DNA of 64,000 nt from Alphaproteobacteria bacterium (GTDB lineage Bacteria; Pseudomonadota; Alphaproteobacteria; Rhizobiales; Aestuariivirgaceae), in NCBI GenBank assembly GCA_024640405.1, contig JAHEFB010000021.1, positions 1 to 64,000 of the forward strand. The letters are read 5' to 3'. The position numbers and the translations under genes were made by a program. How positions within the stretch are numbered: position 1 is the stretch's first letter; every line of letters begins with the position of its first letter. The notes beneath the pieces were generated by a model, which was not told where the DNA came from, made no database searches, and was given only the letters and a program-made list of their open reading frames with translations. Shown here in pieces: positions 54,438 to 63,969 of the stretch.

Positions 54438-56357
54438 ATGGGTAAGGTAATCGGAATTGACCTTGGAACCACGAACTCGTGTGTTGCGGTCATGGAGGGC
54501 GGAAGCCCAAAAGTGGTTGAAAATGCTGAAGGTGCACGCACAACACCTTCCATCGTTGCGTTTACCGGCGACGATGAGACACTGGTAGGACAACCTGCCA
54601 AACGTCAGGGTGTCACCAATCCTGAAAATACATTCTTCGCCATCAAGCGCCTGATCGGACGGCGCATGAACGACCCGATGGTGGAAAAAGACAAGAAGCT
54701 GGTTCCCTACAGTATCGTCAAGGCTGACAATGGCGATGCGTGGGTTGAATCCATGGGCAAGAAATACGCTCCTTCGCAGATCTCCGCCATGACACTTCAG
54801 AAAATGAAGGAAACCGCCGAACGGCATCTGGGCGAGACCGTTACCCAGGCGGTTATCACGGTCCCTGCCTATTTCAACGACAGCCAGCGCCAGGCCACCA
54901 AGGATGCAGGCAAGATTGCCGGCCTTGAAGTGCTGCGCATCATCAATGAGCCCACGGCAGCTGCGCTTGCCTACGGTCTCGACAAGAAAGATGCCGGCAT
55001 CATTGCCGTGTATGACCTCGGCGGCGGCACGTTCGACGTATCCATCCTGGAAATCGGTGATGGCGTTTTCGAAGTCAAATCCACAAATGGCGACACATTC
55101 CTCGGCGGTGAAGACTTTGACATGCGGATTGTCGATTACCTTGCCGATGAGTTCAAGAAAGAGAACAGCATCGACCTGCGCTCCGACAAACTGGCGCTGC
55201 AGCGTCTGAAGGAAGCGGCGGAGAAGGCCAAGATTGAGCTGTCGTCCGGCACGCAGACCGAAGTCAACCTGCCGTTTATCACTGCAGATGCATCCGGTCC
55301 AAAGCACCTGACGCTGAAAATGACCCGCGCAAAACTGGAATCGCTGGTGGATGATCTCATCCAGCGTACGGTCGGACCATGCAAGGCGGCCCTCAAGGAC
55401 GCCGGCCTGAAGGCTTCCGATATTGACGAGGTTGTACTTGTCGGCGGCATGACCCGCATGCCGAAGGTCATCGAGACGGTCAAGTCGTTCTTCGGCAAGG
55501 AACCGCACAAGGGTGTGAACCCGGACGAGGTCGTTGCCATCGGCGCCGCCATCCAGGCCGGCGTGCTGCAGGGCGAAGTCAAGGACGTGTTGCTGCTCGA
55601 CGTCACACCGCTGTCGCTGGGTATCGAAACCCTGGGCGGGGTGTTCACGCGCCTTATTGATCGCAATACAACGATCCCGACAAAGAAGAGCCAGGTGTTC
55701 TCGACCGCCGACGACAATCAGACCGCGGTGACCATCCGGGTATTCCAGGGCGAGCGCGAAATGGCGCAACACAACAAGATGCTGGGTAATTTCGACCTGA
55801 TGGGCATTCCAACCGCACCACGCGGCGTGCCGCAGATTGAAGTCACATTCGATATCGACGCCAATGGCATCGTCAATGTGTCGGCCAAGGACAAGGCGAC
55901 CAACAAGGAACAGCAGATTCGCATTCAGGCCTCTGGCGGCCTGTCCGACGATGAAGTCGAACAGATGGTCAAGGATGCCGAAAGCCACGCTGAGGAAGAC
56001 AAGAAGAACAAGGAGATGGTGGAAGCCAAGAATCACGCCGAGGCACTCATCCACTCAACCGAGAAATCCTTGTCCGAACATGGTGACAAGATCTCTGAAG
56101 CTGACCAGTCTGCCGTGACAGCTGCCGTTGACGACCTGAAGACAGCGCTGGAAGGCGACAATGTTGAAGAGATTACCAACAAGACCAACACACTGTCGCA
56201 GGCGGCCATGAAACTTGGCGAAGCCATGTATCAGGCTCAAAGCGAGGCTGCGGAAGGTGACAGTGAAGGTGGTGAAGGCGGCGCTCCGGAAGAAGACATC
56301 GTCGATGCGGACTTCGAAGAAGTCCAGGACGATGACGACGACAAGAAGGCGTCGTAA
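54438..56357 (+). CDS. dnaK: Chaperone DnaK (Hsp70)
   Basis: Main Hsp70 chaperone. ATPase domain ([56 protein letters not shown]), substrate-binding domain ([16 protein letters not shown]) and an acidic C-terminal tail ending in a Lys/Ala/Ser run. The start ATG at 54438 has GGAGGG 4 bases upstream; a longer frame from 54318 is not conserved. 639 aa, normal. Confidence 0.98.
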   Translation: MGKVIGIDLGTTNSCVAVMEGGSPKVVENAEGARTTPSIVAFTGDDETLVGQPAKRQGVTNPENTFFAIKRLIGRRMNDPMVEKDKKLVPYSIVKADNGDAWVESMGKKYAPSQISAMTLQKMKETAERHLGETVTQAVITVPAYFNDSQRQATKDAGKIAGLEVLRIINEPTAAALAYGLDKKDAGIIAVYDLGGGTFDVSILEIGDGVFEVKSTNGDTFLGGEDFDMRIVDYLADEFKKENSIDLRSDKLALQRLKEAAEKAKIELSSGTQTEVNLPFITADASGPKHLTLKMTRAKLESLVDDLIQRTVGPCKAALKDAGLKASDIDEVVLVGGMTRMPKVIETVKSFFGKEPHKGVNPDEVVAIGAAIQAGVLQGEVKDVLLLDVTPLSLGIETLGGVFTRLIDRNTTIPTKKSQVFSTADDNQTAVTIRVFQGEREMAQHNKMLGNFDLMGIPTAPRGVPQIEVTFDIDANGIVNVSAKDKATNKEQQIRIQASGGLSDDEVEQMVKDAESHAEEDKKNKEMVEAKNHAEALIHSTEKSLSEHGDKISEADQSAVTAAVDDLKTALEGDNVEEITNKTNTLSQAAMKLGEAMYQAQSEAAEGDSEGGEGGAPEEDIVDADFEEVQDDDDDKKAS

Positions 56358-56379
56358 GGCGATCCTGGTCATTGTCAGT

Positions 56380-56407
56380 CACTCTGGAGCCTGCCGGCTC
56401 CAGAGTG
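56380..56407 (+). terminator. Strong hairpin between dnaK and dnaJ
   Basis: Perfect 12-bp stem CACTCTGGAGCC/GGCTCCAGAGTG with loop TGCC, 22 bases after the dnaK stop. It lacks a good U-tract, so it is more likely a partial terminator or an mRNA 3'-end stabiliser that lowers dnaJ relative to dnaK. Its outer arms (CACTCTGG/CCAGAGTG) resemble those of the palindrome at 20682-20748. Confidence 0.7.
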
Positions 56408-56493
56408 CGTTTGAGATGACTGGCGGTAGTTGCGTAATTGGTGCATACCCGCAATTGTCTTGATGGCAAGCAGCAAGCAGGCTGAGTTACAAT

Positions 56494-57648
56494 ATGGCGA
56501 AGCGAGATTATTACGAGGTACTCGGCGTCGGCAAATCCGCCGATGACAAGGAGCTGAAAAGCGCCTTTCGCAAAATGGCGAAACAATATCATCCCGACGC
56601 CAACCCTGACGACAGTACAGCGGAACAAAAATTCAAGGAGGCCAGCGAGGCCTACGAGGTTCTGAAGGAACCGCAAAAGCGCGCTGCTTATGACCGCTTT
56701 GGCCATGCTGCCTTCGAAGATGGCCGCGGCGGCGCAGGCGGCGCGGGCTTCGGCCCGGAATTTTCGTCGTCGATGTCTGACATATTCGAAGATCTGTTCG
56801 GCGAATTCATGGGCGGAGGCGGCGGCGGGCGACGTGCCGGCGGGCGCAGCGGAGGCGGTGCCGCTCGCGGTTCGGACCTGCGCTATGACATGGAAATCTC
56901 GCTTACCGATGCTTACGCCGGCAAGTCGGCACAGATACGGGTACCGACATCCGTCACCTGTGAAACCTGTTCAGGCAATGGCGCAAAACCGGGAACCAGC
57001 CCGACCACCTGCTCAACCTGCAATGGTCAGGGCGCAGTGCGGTCCTCGTCGGGTTTCTTCACGGTAGAACGCGCCTGCCCTACATGTCAGGGCCGGGGAA
57101 ACGTAATTTCGGATCCGTGCACCAATTGCTCGGGCCAGGGGCGGGTACAAAAGGAACGCACGCTGTCGGTCAACATCCCGGCCGGCGTGGAAGACGGCAC
57201 CCGCATACGGCTTGCCAATGAAGGCGAAAGCGGGGTGCGTGGCGGCCCGTCGGGGGATCTGTACATTTTCCTGGCCATCAAGCAGCATGAGTTTTTCCAG
57301 CGCGACGGCTCCGATCTTTTTTCACGGGTGCCGATATCCATGACCTCTGCATCGCTGGGCGGAGAAATCGAAGTGCCGACCATCGATGGCAAGAAGGCTC
57401 GCGTGACCATTCCCGAAGGCACACAAGGCGGCAAACAGTTCCGTCTCAAGGGCAAGGGGATGCCGGTGTTGCGGTCCAGCCAGCATGGCGACATGTATAT
57501 TCAGGTCAGCGTTGAAACGCCGGTCAACCTGACGCGCAAGCAAAAGGAACTGCTGCGTGATTTTGAAAGCCAGGCCAAGGACAACTCACCGCAGTCGGCC
57601 GGATTTTTCACCAAGGCCCGTTCGTTCTGGGATAGTTTCGGCAGCTAA
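56494..57648 (+). CDS. dnaJ: Chaperone DnaJ (Hsp40)
   Basis: Co-chaperone that delivers clients to DnaK and stimulates its ATPase. J domain with the HPD loop ([10 protein letters not shown]), Gly/Phe-rich linker (about residues 75-125), four CxxCxGxG zinc repeats ([32 protein letters not shown]) and C-terminal peptide-binding domains. 384 aa, normal. Separated from dnaK by 136 bases that hold a strong hairpin. Confidence 0.98.
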   Translation: MAKRDYYEVLGVGKSADDKELKSAFRKMAKQYHPDANPDDSTAEQKFKEASEAYEVLKEPQKRAAYDRFGHAAFEDGRGGAGGAGFGPEFSSSMSDIFEDLFGEFMGGGGGGRRAGGRSGGGAARGSDLRYDMEISLTDAYAGKSAQIRVPTSVTCETCSGNGAKPGTSPTTCSTCNGQGAVRSSSGFFTVERACPTCQGRGNVISDPCTNCSGQGRVQKERTLSVNIPAGVEDGTRIRLANEGESGVRGGPSGDLYIFLAIKQHEFFQRDGSDLFSRVPISMTSASLGGEIEVPTIDGKKARVTIPEGTQGGKQFRLKGKGMPVLRSSQHGDMYIQVSVETPVNLTRKQKELLRDFESQAKDNSPQSAGFFTKARSFWDSFGS

Positions 57649-57674
57649 CGCGAGTTGCCTAAGGAGACGCCACT

Positions 57675-57962
57675 ATGGCCAAGGGATACTGGATTGCCCA
57701 CGTAACCGTCAGCGACCCTGACCAGTACAAACACTATGCAGACGCGGCGCCTGAGGCCTTCAAACTGTACAATGCCCGCATGCTTGCACGCGGTGGCCGG
57801 CACTCCCAGATGGAGGGCGCCGGCAAGGCGCGCAATGTGGTTATTGAATTCGACAGCTATCAGGATGCAGTCGACTGTTTCAACAGTGATGAATATCAGG
57901 CAGCCCGTGCGAAGCGCCTGGGTGCGGGTGAGGCCGATATTGTCATTGTAGAAGGTGTTTAG
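57675..57962 (+). CDS. DUF1330 family protein
   Basis: 95-aa single-domain protein of the DUF1330 family (dimeric alpha-beta barrel fold): GYWIAHVTVSDPDQYKHYADAAPEAFKLYNARMLARGG is diagnostic. Function unknown; relatives are small cytosolic proteins. AAGGAG lies 8 bases before the ATG. The stop TAG is the first three bases of an 18-bp palindrome shared with other gene ends, and the convergent gene stops only two bases further on. Confidence 0.88.
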   Translation: MAKGYWIAHVTVSDPDQYKHYADAAPEAFKLYNARMLARGGRHSQMEGAGKARNVVIEFDSYQDAVDCFNSDEYQAARAKRLGAGEADIVIVEGV

Positions 57963-57977
57963 GGTCAGGACTCCCTA
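57960..57977. repeat. 18-bp palindromic footprint on the DUF1330 stop codon
   Basis: TAGGGTCAGGACTCCCTA. The first three bases are the DUF1330 stop; the rest forms the last codons of the convergent SRPBCC gene (ending RES-stop). The first 13 bases equal the right end of the MITE-like element at 44245-44513, read inward (the left end differs at base 13). Confidence 0.45.
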
Positions 57978-58387
57978 AAACGCTTTTTGAGCGCAGACAG
58001 GCCTGCTGTATAAATACCGGAAATGATCTTCGATGCTGTCGCATCATCCGCACCGTCGGCATTGAATTCACCGGTCCAGTCGACGGTACAGGTGCTGTTA
58101 TCACCGGCGACAACCTTGATGGTCGAATGGTAATCCGACACCGGCAACGGACCGTCAACGATGGAATAGCTTTGCGACATTGCTGCATCGTCATGGGATT
58201 CCTGCTTTTCAGTCAACACGCCGCCGCCGGAAATATTGATGACACGCACCGTGTCTCCGCCTCGCACTTCAACGGTTGAAGTTACCGCCGCAGGATGCCA
58301 TTCCGCGAGATTTCCAAATTCGCCAATTACCTGCCAGACCTCGGCGGCACTGGCGCTCAAAACAACTGATTGGTGTACATTCAACAT
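57965..58387 (-). CDS. SRPBCC-fold (START/polyketide cyclase-like) protein
   Basis: 140-aa protein with the SRPBCC start VHQSVVLSASAAEVWQVIGEFGNLAEWHP, the ligand-binding helix-grip pattern, and the end WTGEFNADGADDATASKIISGIYTAGLSALKKRF typical of polyketide cyclase/dehydrase-like proteins. Ligand unknown. The start at 58387 (MLNVHQSVV) is chosen because a purine run precedes it; the frame continues to 58444 without conservation. Its last three residues fall in the shared palindrome. Confidence 0.8.
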   Translation of the reverse strand: MLNVHQSVVLSASAAEVWQVIGEFGNLAEWHPAAVTSTVEVRGGDTVRVINISGGGVLTEKQESHDDAAMSQSYSIVDGPLPVSDYHSTIKVVAGDNSTCTVDWTGEFNADGADDATASKIISGIYTAGLSALKKRFRES

Positions 58388-58516
58388 AACAATCAACTTC
58401 CCCTTGCACTCAGATGACACAAGTCTGCCCGCTGGCGCCGTCATTGTCCATTGGCATCGATGCTGTTGGCTGTTATCAGTTCATGCACAATCCATTGTTG
58501 AACAGGCCGTTTGAAA

Positions 58517-59332
58517 ATGCTCAAGCTTGTAGTTGCAGGCGCCGGCGGGCGCATGGGCCAGACTCTGACCCGGCTGATCCATGCTCATCCTTCATGCGAG
58601 GTTGCCGGCGGCCTTGAGCCGAAAGGCTCGCCGACGGTCGGCAAGGACCAGGGAGCAGTTGCCGGGCTGGGCGATATCGACACCGTCATTTCCGATGACC
58701 CGCTTTCGGTGCTGGTAAAGGCCGATGCCATCATCGACTTTACCGTGCCGGCTGCAAGTGTTGCCCTGGCGGGCATTGCCGCGCAGGCCCGCATTGTGCA
58801 TGTCATCGGCACAACCGGCTTCAGCGCCACAGATGAAGCAGCCATCAAGGCCGCCTCGCACCATGCCCGTATCGTCAAGTCGGGCAATATGAGCCTGGGC
58901 GTGAACCTTCTGGCCGCCATCGTCAGACAGGTCGCCGCATCTCTTGATGACAGCTTTGATATTGAGGTGCTGGAGATGCACCACCGGCACAAGGTCGATG
59001 CGCCGTCCGGTACCGCCCTGCTGCTGGGCAACGCCGCGGCCGAGGGGCGCGGAATTGATCTTGCCGGACATTCCGTGCGCAGCCGTGATGGTCACACAGG
59101 GGCGCGCAAGGAAGGTGACATCGGTTTTGCGACCTTGCGTGGCGGCAGTGTCGTTGGTGATCATGCCGTGATTTTTGCCGGACAATCCGAGCGCATCGAA
59201 CTGGCTCACAAGGCTGAATCACGGGAAATTTTTGCCAATGGAGCCATCAAGGCTGCATTGTGGGCGCATGATCAAAAGCCCGGACTTTACTCCATGACCG
59301 ACGTCCTCGGCATTGCTGCCGGAAATCAATAA
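58517..59332 (+). CDS. dapB: 4-hydroxy-tetrahydrodipicolinate reductase
   Basis: NAD(P)H-dependent step of lysine and diaminopimelate synthesis. Blocks: nucleotide loop [40 protein letters not shown], the catalytic [19 protein letters not shown] and the end [14 protein letters not shown] 58517 is preferred over an in-frame TTG at 58511. 271 aa. It precedes gpmA by 26 bases. Confidence 0.97.
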   Translation: MLKLVVAGAGGRMGQTLTRLIHAHPSCEVAGGLEPKGSPTVGKDQGAVAGLGDIDTVISDDPLSVLVKADAIIDFTVPAASVALAGIAAQARIVHVIGTTGFSATDEAAIKAASHHARIVKSGNMSLGVNLLAAIVRQVAASLDDSFDIEVLEMHHRHKVDAPSGTALLLGNAAAEGRGIDLAGHSVRSRDGHTGARKEGDIGFATLRGGSVVGDHAVIFAGQSERIELAHKAESREIFANGAIKAALWAHDQKPGLYSMTDVLGIAAGNQ

Positions 59333-59358
59333 TACCAAACCAGAAAGCGACAATTCAC

Positions 59359-59979
59359 ATGAGCGGAACCCTTGTGCTCGTTCGGCACGGACAAAGCGAA
59401 TGGAACCTCAAAAACCTTTTCACCGGCTGGGAAAATCCCGGCCTGACGGAGAAGGGTGTTGAGGAAGCCCATGCAGCCGGGCGTAACCTGAAGGCAAAGG
59501 GCCTGGTCTTTGACCTCGCCTTCACCAGCGTTCTCGACCGGGCCCAGCGAACCCTTGACATCATGCTGGAAGAGCTGGGCCAGAGCGATTTGCCGACGAC
59601 ACGCGATCAGGCGCTGAATGAGCGCGACTATGGCGATCTGACCGGCCTGAACAAGGATGACGCGCGCAAGAAATGGGGTGAAGAGCAGGTGCATATCTGG
59701 CGCCGTTCCTATGATATTTCACCGCCGGGCGGCGAGAGCCTGCGCGACACGCTGGCGCGCTCCCTGCCCTATTACTTGAAGGCAATCCAGCCACGCGTAC
59801 TCGAGGGCAAGACCATTATCGTCGCGGCACACGGCAATTCGCTGCGCGCCCTGGTCATGGCGCTGGAAGGCCTGAGCCCGGAAGAGATACTCAAACGGGA
59901 AATCGCGACGGGTGTGCCGATCATCTACAAGCTGAACGCCAACGGCACCATTGCCAGCTCGGAAGTGCTCGAAGGCTGA
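59359..59979 (+). CDS. gpmA: 2,3-bisphosphoglycerate-dependent phosphoglycerate mutase
   Basis: Glycolytic interconversion of 3- and 2-phosphoglycerate. Phospho-His motif [25 protein letters not shown], the [22 protein letters not shown] block and catalytic [11 protein letters not shown]. 206 aa, shorter than the enterobacterial enzyme as usual for alphaproteobacteria. It is downstream of dapB in the same direction. Confidence 0.96.
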   Translation: MSGTLVLVRHGQSEWNLKNLFTGWENPGLTEKGVEEAHAAGRNLKAKGLVFDLAFTSVLDRAQRTLDIMLEELGQSDLPTTRDQALNERDYGDLTGLNKDDARKKWGEEQVHIWRRSYDISPPGGESLRDTLARSLPYYLKAIQPRVLEGKTIIVAAHGNSLRALVMALEGLSPEEILKREIATGVPIIYKLNANGTIASSEVLEG

Positions 59980-60031
59980 CTGACTTCGTCAGTTCAACCT
60001 GGCCGGGGCAGTGCATTTCAGAAGACGACAA

Positions 60032-60886
60032 TCAGGCGCTACCGACCGTGCCGGCTTCCCAGCCGAGGATGGCCTTCTTGCGGGTCAGGCCCCAGTGATA
60101 GCCGCACAGGCCGCCGGATTTTCCCAGCACCCGGTGACACGGCACGACGAATGATATCGGGTTCTTTCCGACAGCGGTACCAACGGCGCGAACCGCCTTT
60201 GGTTTGCCGATGGTTTCGGCCACATCCGAATAGGTGGTGGCAGCACCCAGCGGAATCCGCAACAGGGTTTCCCAGACACGCACTTCAAAATCGGTCCCGA
60301 TCATGACGATGCGCAAGGGTTGATCGGGACGCCATTCATCGCGGTCGAAAATACGTTTGGCCATGGCAGCCGTCGCCTTGTCGTCGCGCACATATTCAGC
60401 GTTCGGCCAGCGCCTCGCCATATCTTCAAAGGCTGCCTGCTCACCACCGTCATCGGCAAATGCCAGACCCGCCAGTCCGTGCAAGGTGGTCAGCACAACC
60501 GCAGTGCCAAACGGCGATGCATGACACCCCCAGGTGATGGTCAGGCCGGCACCCCTGGCGCGATATACTCCAGGCGGCATACCCTCATGGGTTACAAACA
60601 GGTCATGCAACCGGCCGGCACCGGACAGACCCACTTCATAGGCGGTATCCAGCACGGTGGCGGAATCCTGTAGTAACTGTCTTGCGCGATCCACCGTGAT
60701 GGCCTGCATGAACGACTTCGGCGTCAGGCCGGCCCAGCGGCTGAAACTGCGTTGGACGGAATCAGGACTGGCGCCGACATTGCCGGCAATCTCATCCAGC
60801 GACGGATGATCGATCCAGTTTTCCGATACGAATTCGATGGTGCGGCGGACAAGTTCATAGTCACTGGTCTGGACGGTCTGTAACAT
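60032..60886 (-). CDS. Ada-like regulator/O6-alkylguanine-DNA alkyltransferase (no N-terminal Ada domain)
   Basis: 284 aa. An AraC-type HTH (about residues 10-110; LDEIAGNVGASPDSVQRSFSRWAGLTPKSFMQ, LLQDSATVLDTAYEVGLSGAGRLHDLF) is joined to an Ogt/AGT domain with the methyl-acceptor cysteine in PCHRV (Cys250) and the FVVPCHRVLGKSGGLCGYHWG block. The zinc-binding N-terminal phosphotriester-repair domain of E. coli Ada is absent. It repairs O6-methylguanine and may control its own gene. Confidence 0.93.
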   Translation of the reverse strand: MLQTVQTSDYELVRRTIEFVSENWIDHPSLDEIAGNVGASPDSVQRSFSRWAGLTPKSFMQAITVDRARQLLQDSATVLDTAYEVGLSGAGRLHDLFVTHEGMPPGVYRARGAGLTITWGCHASPFGTAVVLTTLHGLAGLAFADDGGEQAAFEDMARRWPNAEYVRDDKATAAMAKRIFDRDEWRPDQPLRIVMIGTDFEVRVWETLLRIPLGAATTYSDVAETIGKPKAVRAVGTAVGKNPISFVVPCHRVLGKSGGLCGYHWGLTRKKAILGWEAGTVGSA

Positions 60887-60982
60887 GACGAGCGATCCCG
60901 TAATTTCTGTTTCACTGTCTGAATACTAGATGGCGCAGGCAGCCGCGGCCACCCGTTTTACGGAAGATCCAGACCGCCGGGC

Positions 60983-61501
60983 CTAAATGCGCGGCCGTGC
61001 GAGGATATCCCTGAGAGTTGCAGCCAGGGACTTGCGATCATATGGCGCCAGGAAACTGCCGACTTCCGTGACCATGTTGCGCGAAGACAGGAACAGCCGG
61101 CCAACCAGGTCGCGTTCGACATCCTCCTCGAGCCGGACCTTTGCCCAGGCCCGGACAAGCCTTTGGGTCTGGTTGGCCTTGCGGGACTTCATTCGGGTTA
61201 TGGTTATTTCCTCATCGTTGATGCAAATGTTCTCGCGGCATTCAGCGTCACGATAGTTCCGCTTCAGCGCCCACCAGATCAGCACCACGTCCAGTCCGAA
61301 GAAACCAAACACCGGCCATGCTCCCATCAGCAGAAACGCCACACCGGCAATGAAACTGACCGCAGCGATGCAGGACATCAAAATGATGAAGCCCTTCCGC
61401 GATAATGATCGATATGGGTAAAGTTCAATGGTAATAGGTTCCGGCTTCACTGACACATACCTGTCGAATTCCGTTGAGTTTGGACAGACCAAGGAGAGCA
61501 T
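60983..61501 (-). CDS. DUF2244 membrane protein
   Basis: 172 aa in the longest sensible frame, with two membrane segments (IILMSCIAAVSFIAGVAFLLMG, WPVFGFFGLDVVLIWWALK) and the DUF2244 pattern LYPYRSLSRKGF before and ICINDEEITITRM, GSFLAPYDRKSLAATLRDIL after. Function unknown. The start is uncertain: ATG 61501 lies 6 bases from the divergent nth ATG and has no ribosome site; GTG at 61456 or 61450 would leave the domain intact. The divergent pairing with nth is common in this group. Confidence 0.8.
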   Translation of the reverse strand: MLSLVCPNSTEFDRYVSVKPEPITIELYPYRSLSRKGFIILMSCIAAVSFIAGVAFLLMGAWPVFGFFGLDVVLIWWALKRNYRDAECRENICINDEEITITRMKSRKANQTQRLVRAWAKVRLEEDVERDLVGRLFLSSRNMVTEVGSFLAPYDRKSLAATLRDILARPRI

Positions 61502-61507
61502 TGTTTT

Positions 61508-62158
61508 ATGGCGCGACGCAAGAAACTCAACGCCGCAGAAATGGAGCAGGTGTTCCAGCGGTTTTCCGACAACAACCCGAATCCGGAAGGCGAACTGAAC
61601 TCGGTCAACACGTTTACGTTTCTGGTTGCGGTGGTGTTGTCGGCACAAGCCACGGATGAAGGTGTCAACAAGGCAACCAAGGCACTGTTTGAGGCCGCCG
61701 ATACGCCGGAAAAGATACTGGCGCTCGGCGAGGACAAGGTGCGCGAACACATAAGAACCATCGGGCTATACCGGAACAAGGCGAAAAACGTCATCGCCCT
61801 GTCGCGCGACCTGGTGGCAAAACACGCCAGCGAGGTTCCCGACAACCGGGAAGCGCTGGAAGCATTGCCCGGCGTCGGCAGGAAGACCGCCAATGTGGTC
61901 CTGAACATCTGTTTCGGGCAGCCGACCATCGCCGTCGACACCCACCTTTTCAGGCTGGCCAACCGGGTTGGCCTGGCGCCCGGCAAGACGGTTCTGGCGG
62001 TCGAACAGGGCCTGCTCAAACGGGTGCCGAAGGAGTACATGCTGCACGCGCACCACTGGCTGATCCTGCATGGCCGCTATGTATGCAAGGCGCGCAAACC
62101 CGAATGTGAACGATGCCTGATTTCAGACCTCTGCCTGTTTCCCGGCAAGAGTATCTAG
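61508..62158 (+). CDS. nth: Endonuclease III
   Basis: Base-excision DNA glycosylase/AP-lyase for oxidised pyrimidines. HhH motif with catalytic Lys (LPGVGRKTANVVLN), catalytic Asp in AVDTHLFRLANR, and the [4Fe-4S] ligands C-x6-C-x2-C-x5-C at the C-terminus (CKARKPECERCLISDLC). 216 aa. AAGGAG precedes the ATG by about 11 bases. The stop TAG is the left end of a palindrome whose right end supplies the stop of the convergent gene. Confidence 0.97.
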   Translation: MARRKKLNAAEMEQVFQRFSDNNPNPEGELNSVNTFTFLVAVVLSAQATDEGVNKATKALFEAADTPEKILALGEDKVREHIRTIGLYRNKAKNVIALSRDLVAKHASEVPDNREALEALPGVGRKTANVVLNICFGQPTIAVDTHLFRLANRVGLAPGKTVLAVEQGLLKRVPKEYMLHAHHWLILHGRYVCKARKPECERCLISDLCLFPGKSI

Positions 62159-62173
62159 GATCAAGGACCCCTA
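62156..62173. repeat. 18-bp palindromic footprint joining the stops of nth and the CysZ-like gene
   Basis: TAGGATCAAGGACCCCTA. The left TAG is the nth stop; the right CTA is, on the other strand, the TAG stop of the CysZ-like gene. It is close to the fused ends of the MITE-like element, with two single-base insertions. Confidence 0.45.
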
Positions 62174-62848
62174 GGCCGTTTCCGACATCCGGTAATCCGC
62201 ACTTATCTTCTTGAAAATATGGACAAAATACGATGTGGAGAAGAGCGGAACCAGGATATTCAGGAACGGGATCAGGGCAAGGCCGGCGGGTACCAGGCCG
62301 GCTGCCCAGACGCGGCCCGAGTTGGCCTTTCTCAGCCGTGCCGCCTGCCTGGCCGGCATGTGCCGCATGGCCACCATGGTGAAATATTCGCGGCCAAGCA
62401 GATAGGCATTTGCCGCCAACATGATGGCCACACCGATGCCGAAAAACACGGTCGGCAACACCAGTATGTTGACCGCCAGCACCAGCAGTCCGAACTGCAG
62501 GCCCATCAGCGCCGACGACCAGGCCGACGGCGGATTGCCCCTGGGCTCATCCGGATAGTGATTGATTTCAACGATGTCGGCGGCTGTATCCAGGAACAGG
62601 CCGGCAAAAATCGCCGTCACCGGCGCCATCAGAAAGAAAAACACCACAAGCAAAACCAGGCTGGCAGCGCCGGCGATAACCTCGTCGAGCCAGGCCCAGG
62701 GCAAAACCAGCAAGGCTTCACGCCCAAGCCACAACGCCGCCAGTACACCGATGAAGACCAGCAATGTCAGCCCGATGGCTTTCCAGAGGATCGAACGGAA
62801 CTCGGGCGAAAGAACGTCACGCATGGCACGAAATGTCGAGGCGATCAT
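62171..62848 (-). CDS. CysZ/EI24-like membrane protein
   Basis: 225-aa protein with several membrane segments (AIGLTLLVFIGVLAALWLG, AGAASLVLLVVFFFLMAPVTAIFAGLFLDTAADIVE, FGLLVLAVNILVLPTVFFG, AAGLVPAGLALIPFLNILVPLFSTSYFVHIF) and the EI24/CysZ pattern YLLGREYF. CysZ is a sulfate transporter in E. coli; alphaproteobacterial relatives of this type are mostly uncharacterised, so sulfate transport is only suggested. Start at 62848 (MIASTFRAM). Confidence 0.8.
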   Translation of the reverse strand: MIASTFRAMRDVLSPEFRSILWKAIGLTLLVFIGVLAALWLGREALLVLPWAWLDEVIAGAASLVLLVVFFFLMAPVTAIFAGLFLDTAADIVEINHYPDEPRGNPPSAWSSALMGLQFGLLVLAVNILVLPTVFFGIGVAIMLAANAYLLGREYFTMVAMRHMPARQAARLRKANSGRVWAAGLVPAGLALIPFLNILVPLFSTSYFVHIFKKISADYRMSETA

Positions 62849-62991
62849 CAATCGGCTTTCAAAAATCGATGGTTTCGGTGTCTGGCAGATAAGAAGATCG
62901 CCGTGGAGTTGCAAGTGCCGATTGCAACGAGGCCGGGTATTTGTGTATGCACACACACAAAAGTTTCAATTGCCCGGATCAGGAATTATCC

Positions 62992-63969
62992 ATGCCTCAG
63001 AAGAATGTAGATGTCCTAGGAATTGGCAACGCGATTGTCGATGTAATCGCGCGCCAGGAAGAGGCATTTTTGGGCCTGCACGGGCTGGACAAAGGATCAA
63101 TGCTGCTGGTCGACGAGGACGGCATTCTGTCTCTTTATGACAAGATTGGCCCGGCCACCGAAATTTCCGGCGGGTCGGCTGCGAACACCATTGCAGGAGT
63201 AACTTCGCTGGGTGGTTCTGCGTGTTATGTCGGCAAGGTCGCAGCAGATCAGCTCGGCGAGGTTTTTGCACACGACATTCGCGCTGCCGGTGTGGCCTTC
63301 AACACACCTTTCCTCAAAGACGGTCCACAGACGGCACGCTGCATCGTAATCGTCACGCCGGACGGGCAGCGAACCATGTCCACCTATCTGGGTGCGTGTG
63401 CCATGCTGGGTCCGGATGATGTCGTCGAGGAGGAAATCGCCGCCGCCAGGATCACCTACCTTGAAGGGTATCTCTGGGACAGACCCAATGCCAAGGAGGC
63501 TTTCAGGAAAGCCGCCCAACTGGCTGGCAAGCATAAGCGGCAGACGGCCCTTACCCTGTCGGATTCATTTTGTGTCGACAGATATCGCGAGAGCTTCCTG
63601 TCACTGATCCGCGACGGCGTCGATATATTGTTTGCCAACGAGGCGGAGATCCTGTCGCTGTACGAAACCTCAAGCCTGCAACAGGCCATGACGGCGGTTG
63701 CCAAGGACTGCTCGCTGGCAGCCATCACGCGCTCGGAAAGGGGCAGTGTCATTGTGGCGGGCAGTTCGGTAACGGAGGTTTCCGCGCAACCGGTTGCCCA
63801 GGTTGTAGATACCACGGGTGCCGGCGATCTTTATGCTTCAGGCTTCCTGTTTGGCCACGCTCACGACAAACCGGTGGCCGAGTGCGCCCGGCTAGGACAT
63901 GTGGCGGCAGCGGAAATTATTTCACACATCGGTGCGAGGCCGCAGGTGGAGCTGAAGTCACTTGTGTAG
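62992..63969 (+). CDS. PfkB-family kinase, probable adenosine kinase
   Basis: 325-aa ribokinase/PfkB-type kinase. N-terminal VLGIGNAIVDVIARQ and the GGSAANTIAGVTSLGGSACYVGKVAADQLG block give the sugar-binding part; the C-terminal signature with catalytic Asp is VDTTGAGDLYASGFLFG. Its start and length match alphaproteobacterial adenosine kinases, but the family covers several sugars and nucleosides, so adenosine is inferred. AGGA lies 8 bases before ATG 62992. The last 31 bases of the window hold no gene. Confidence 0.88.
   Translation: MPQKNVDVLGIGNAIVDVIARQEEAFLGLHGLDKGSMLLVDEDGILSLYDKIGPATEISGGSAANTIAGVTSLGGSACYVGKVAADQLGEVFAHDIRAAGVAFNTPFLKDGPQTARCIVIVTPDGQRTMSTYLGACAMLGPDDVVEEEIAAARITYLEGYLWDRPNAKEAFRKAAQLAGKHKRQTALTLSDSFCVDRYRESFLSLIRDGVDILFANEAEILSLYETSSLQQAMTAVAKDCSLAAITRSERGSVIVAGSSVTEVSAQPVAQVVDTTGAGDLYASGFLFGHAHDKPVAECARLGHVAAAEIISHIGARPQVELKSLV

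Noticed and set aside
54423..56054. 543-codon open frame on the minus strand across dnaK
   Set aside because: It is antisense to a certain dnaK gene, has the His/Asp/Val-rich composition of a mirror frame in GC-rich DNA, and no family feature or ribosome site.
60887..60982. Ada-type operator upstream of the Ada-like gene
   Set aside because: No clear AAAGCGCA or A-box/B-box pair is present; the protein also lacks the methyl-sensing N-domain.
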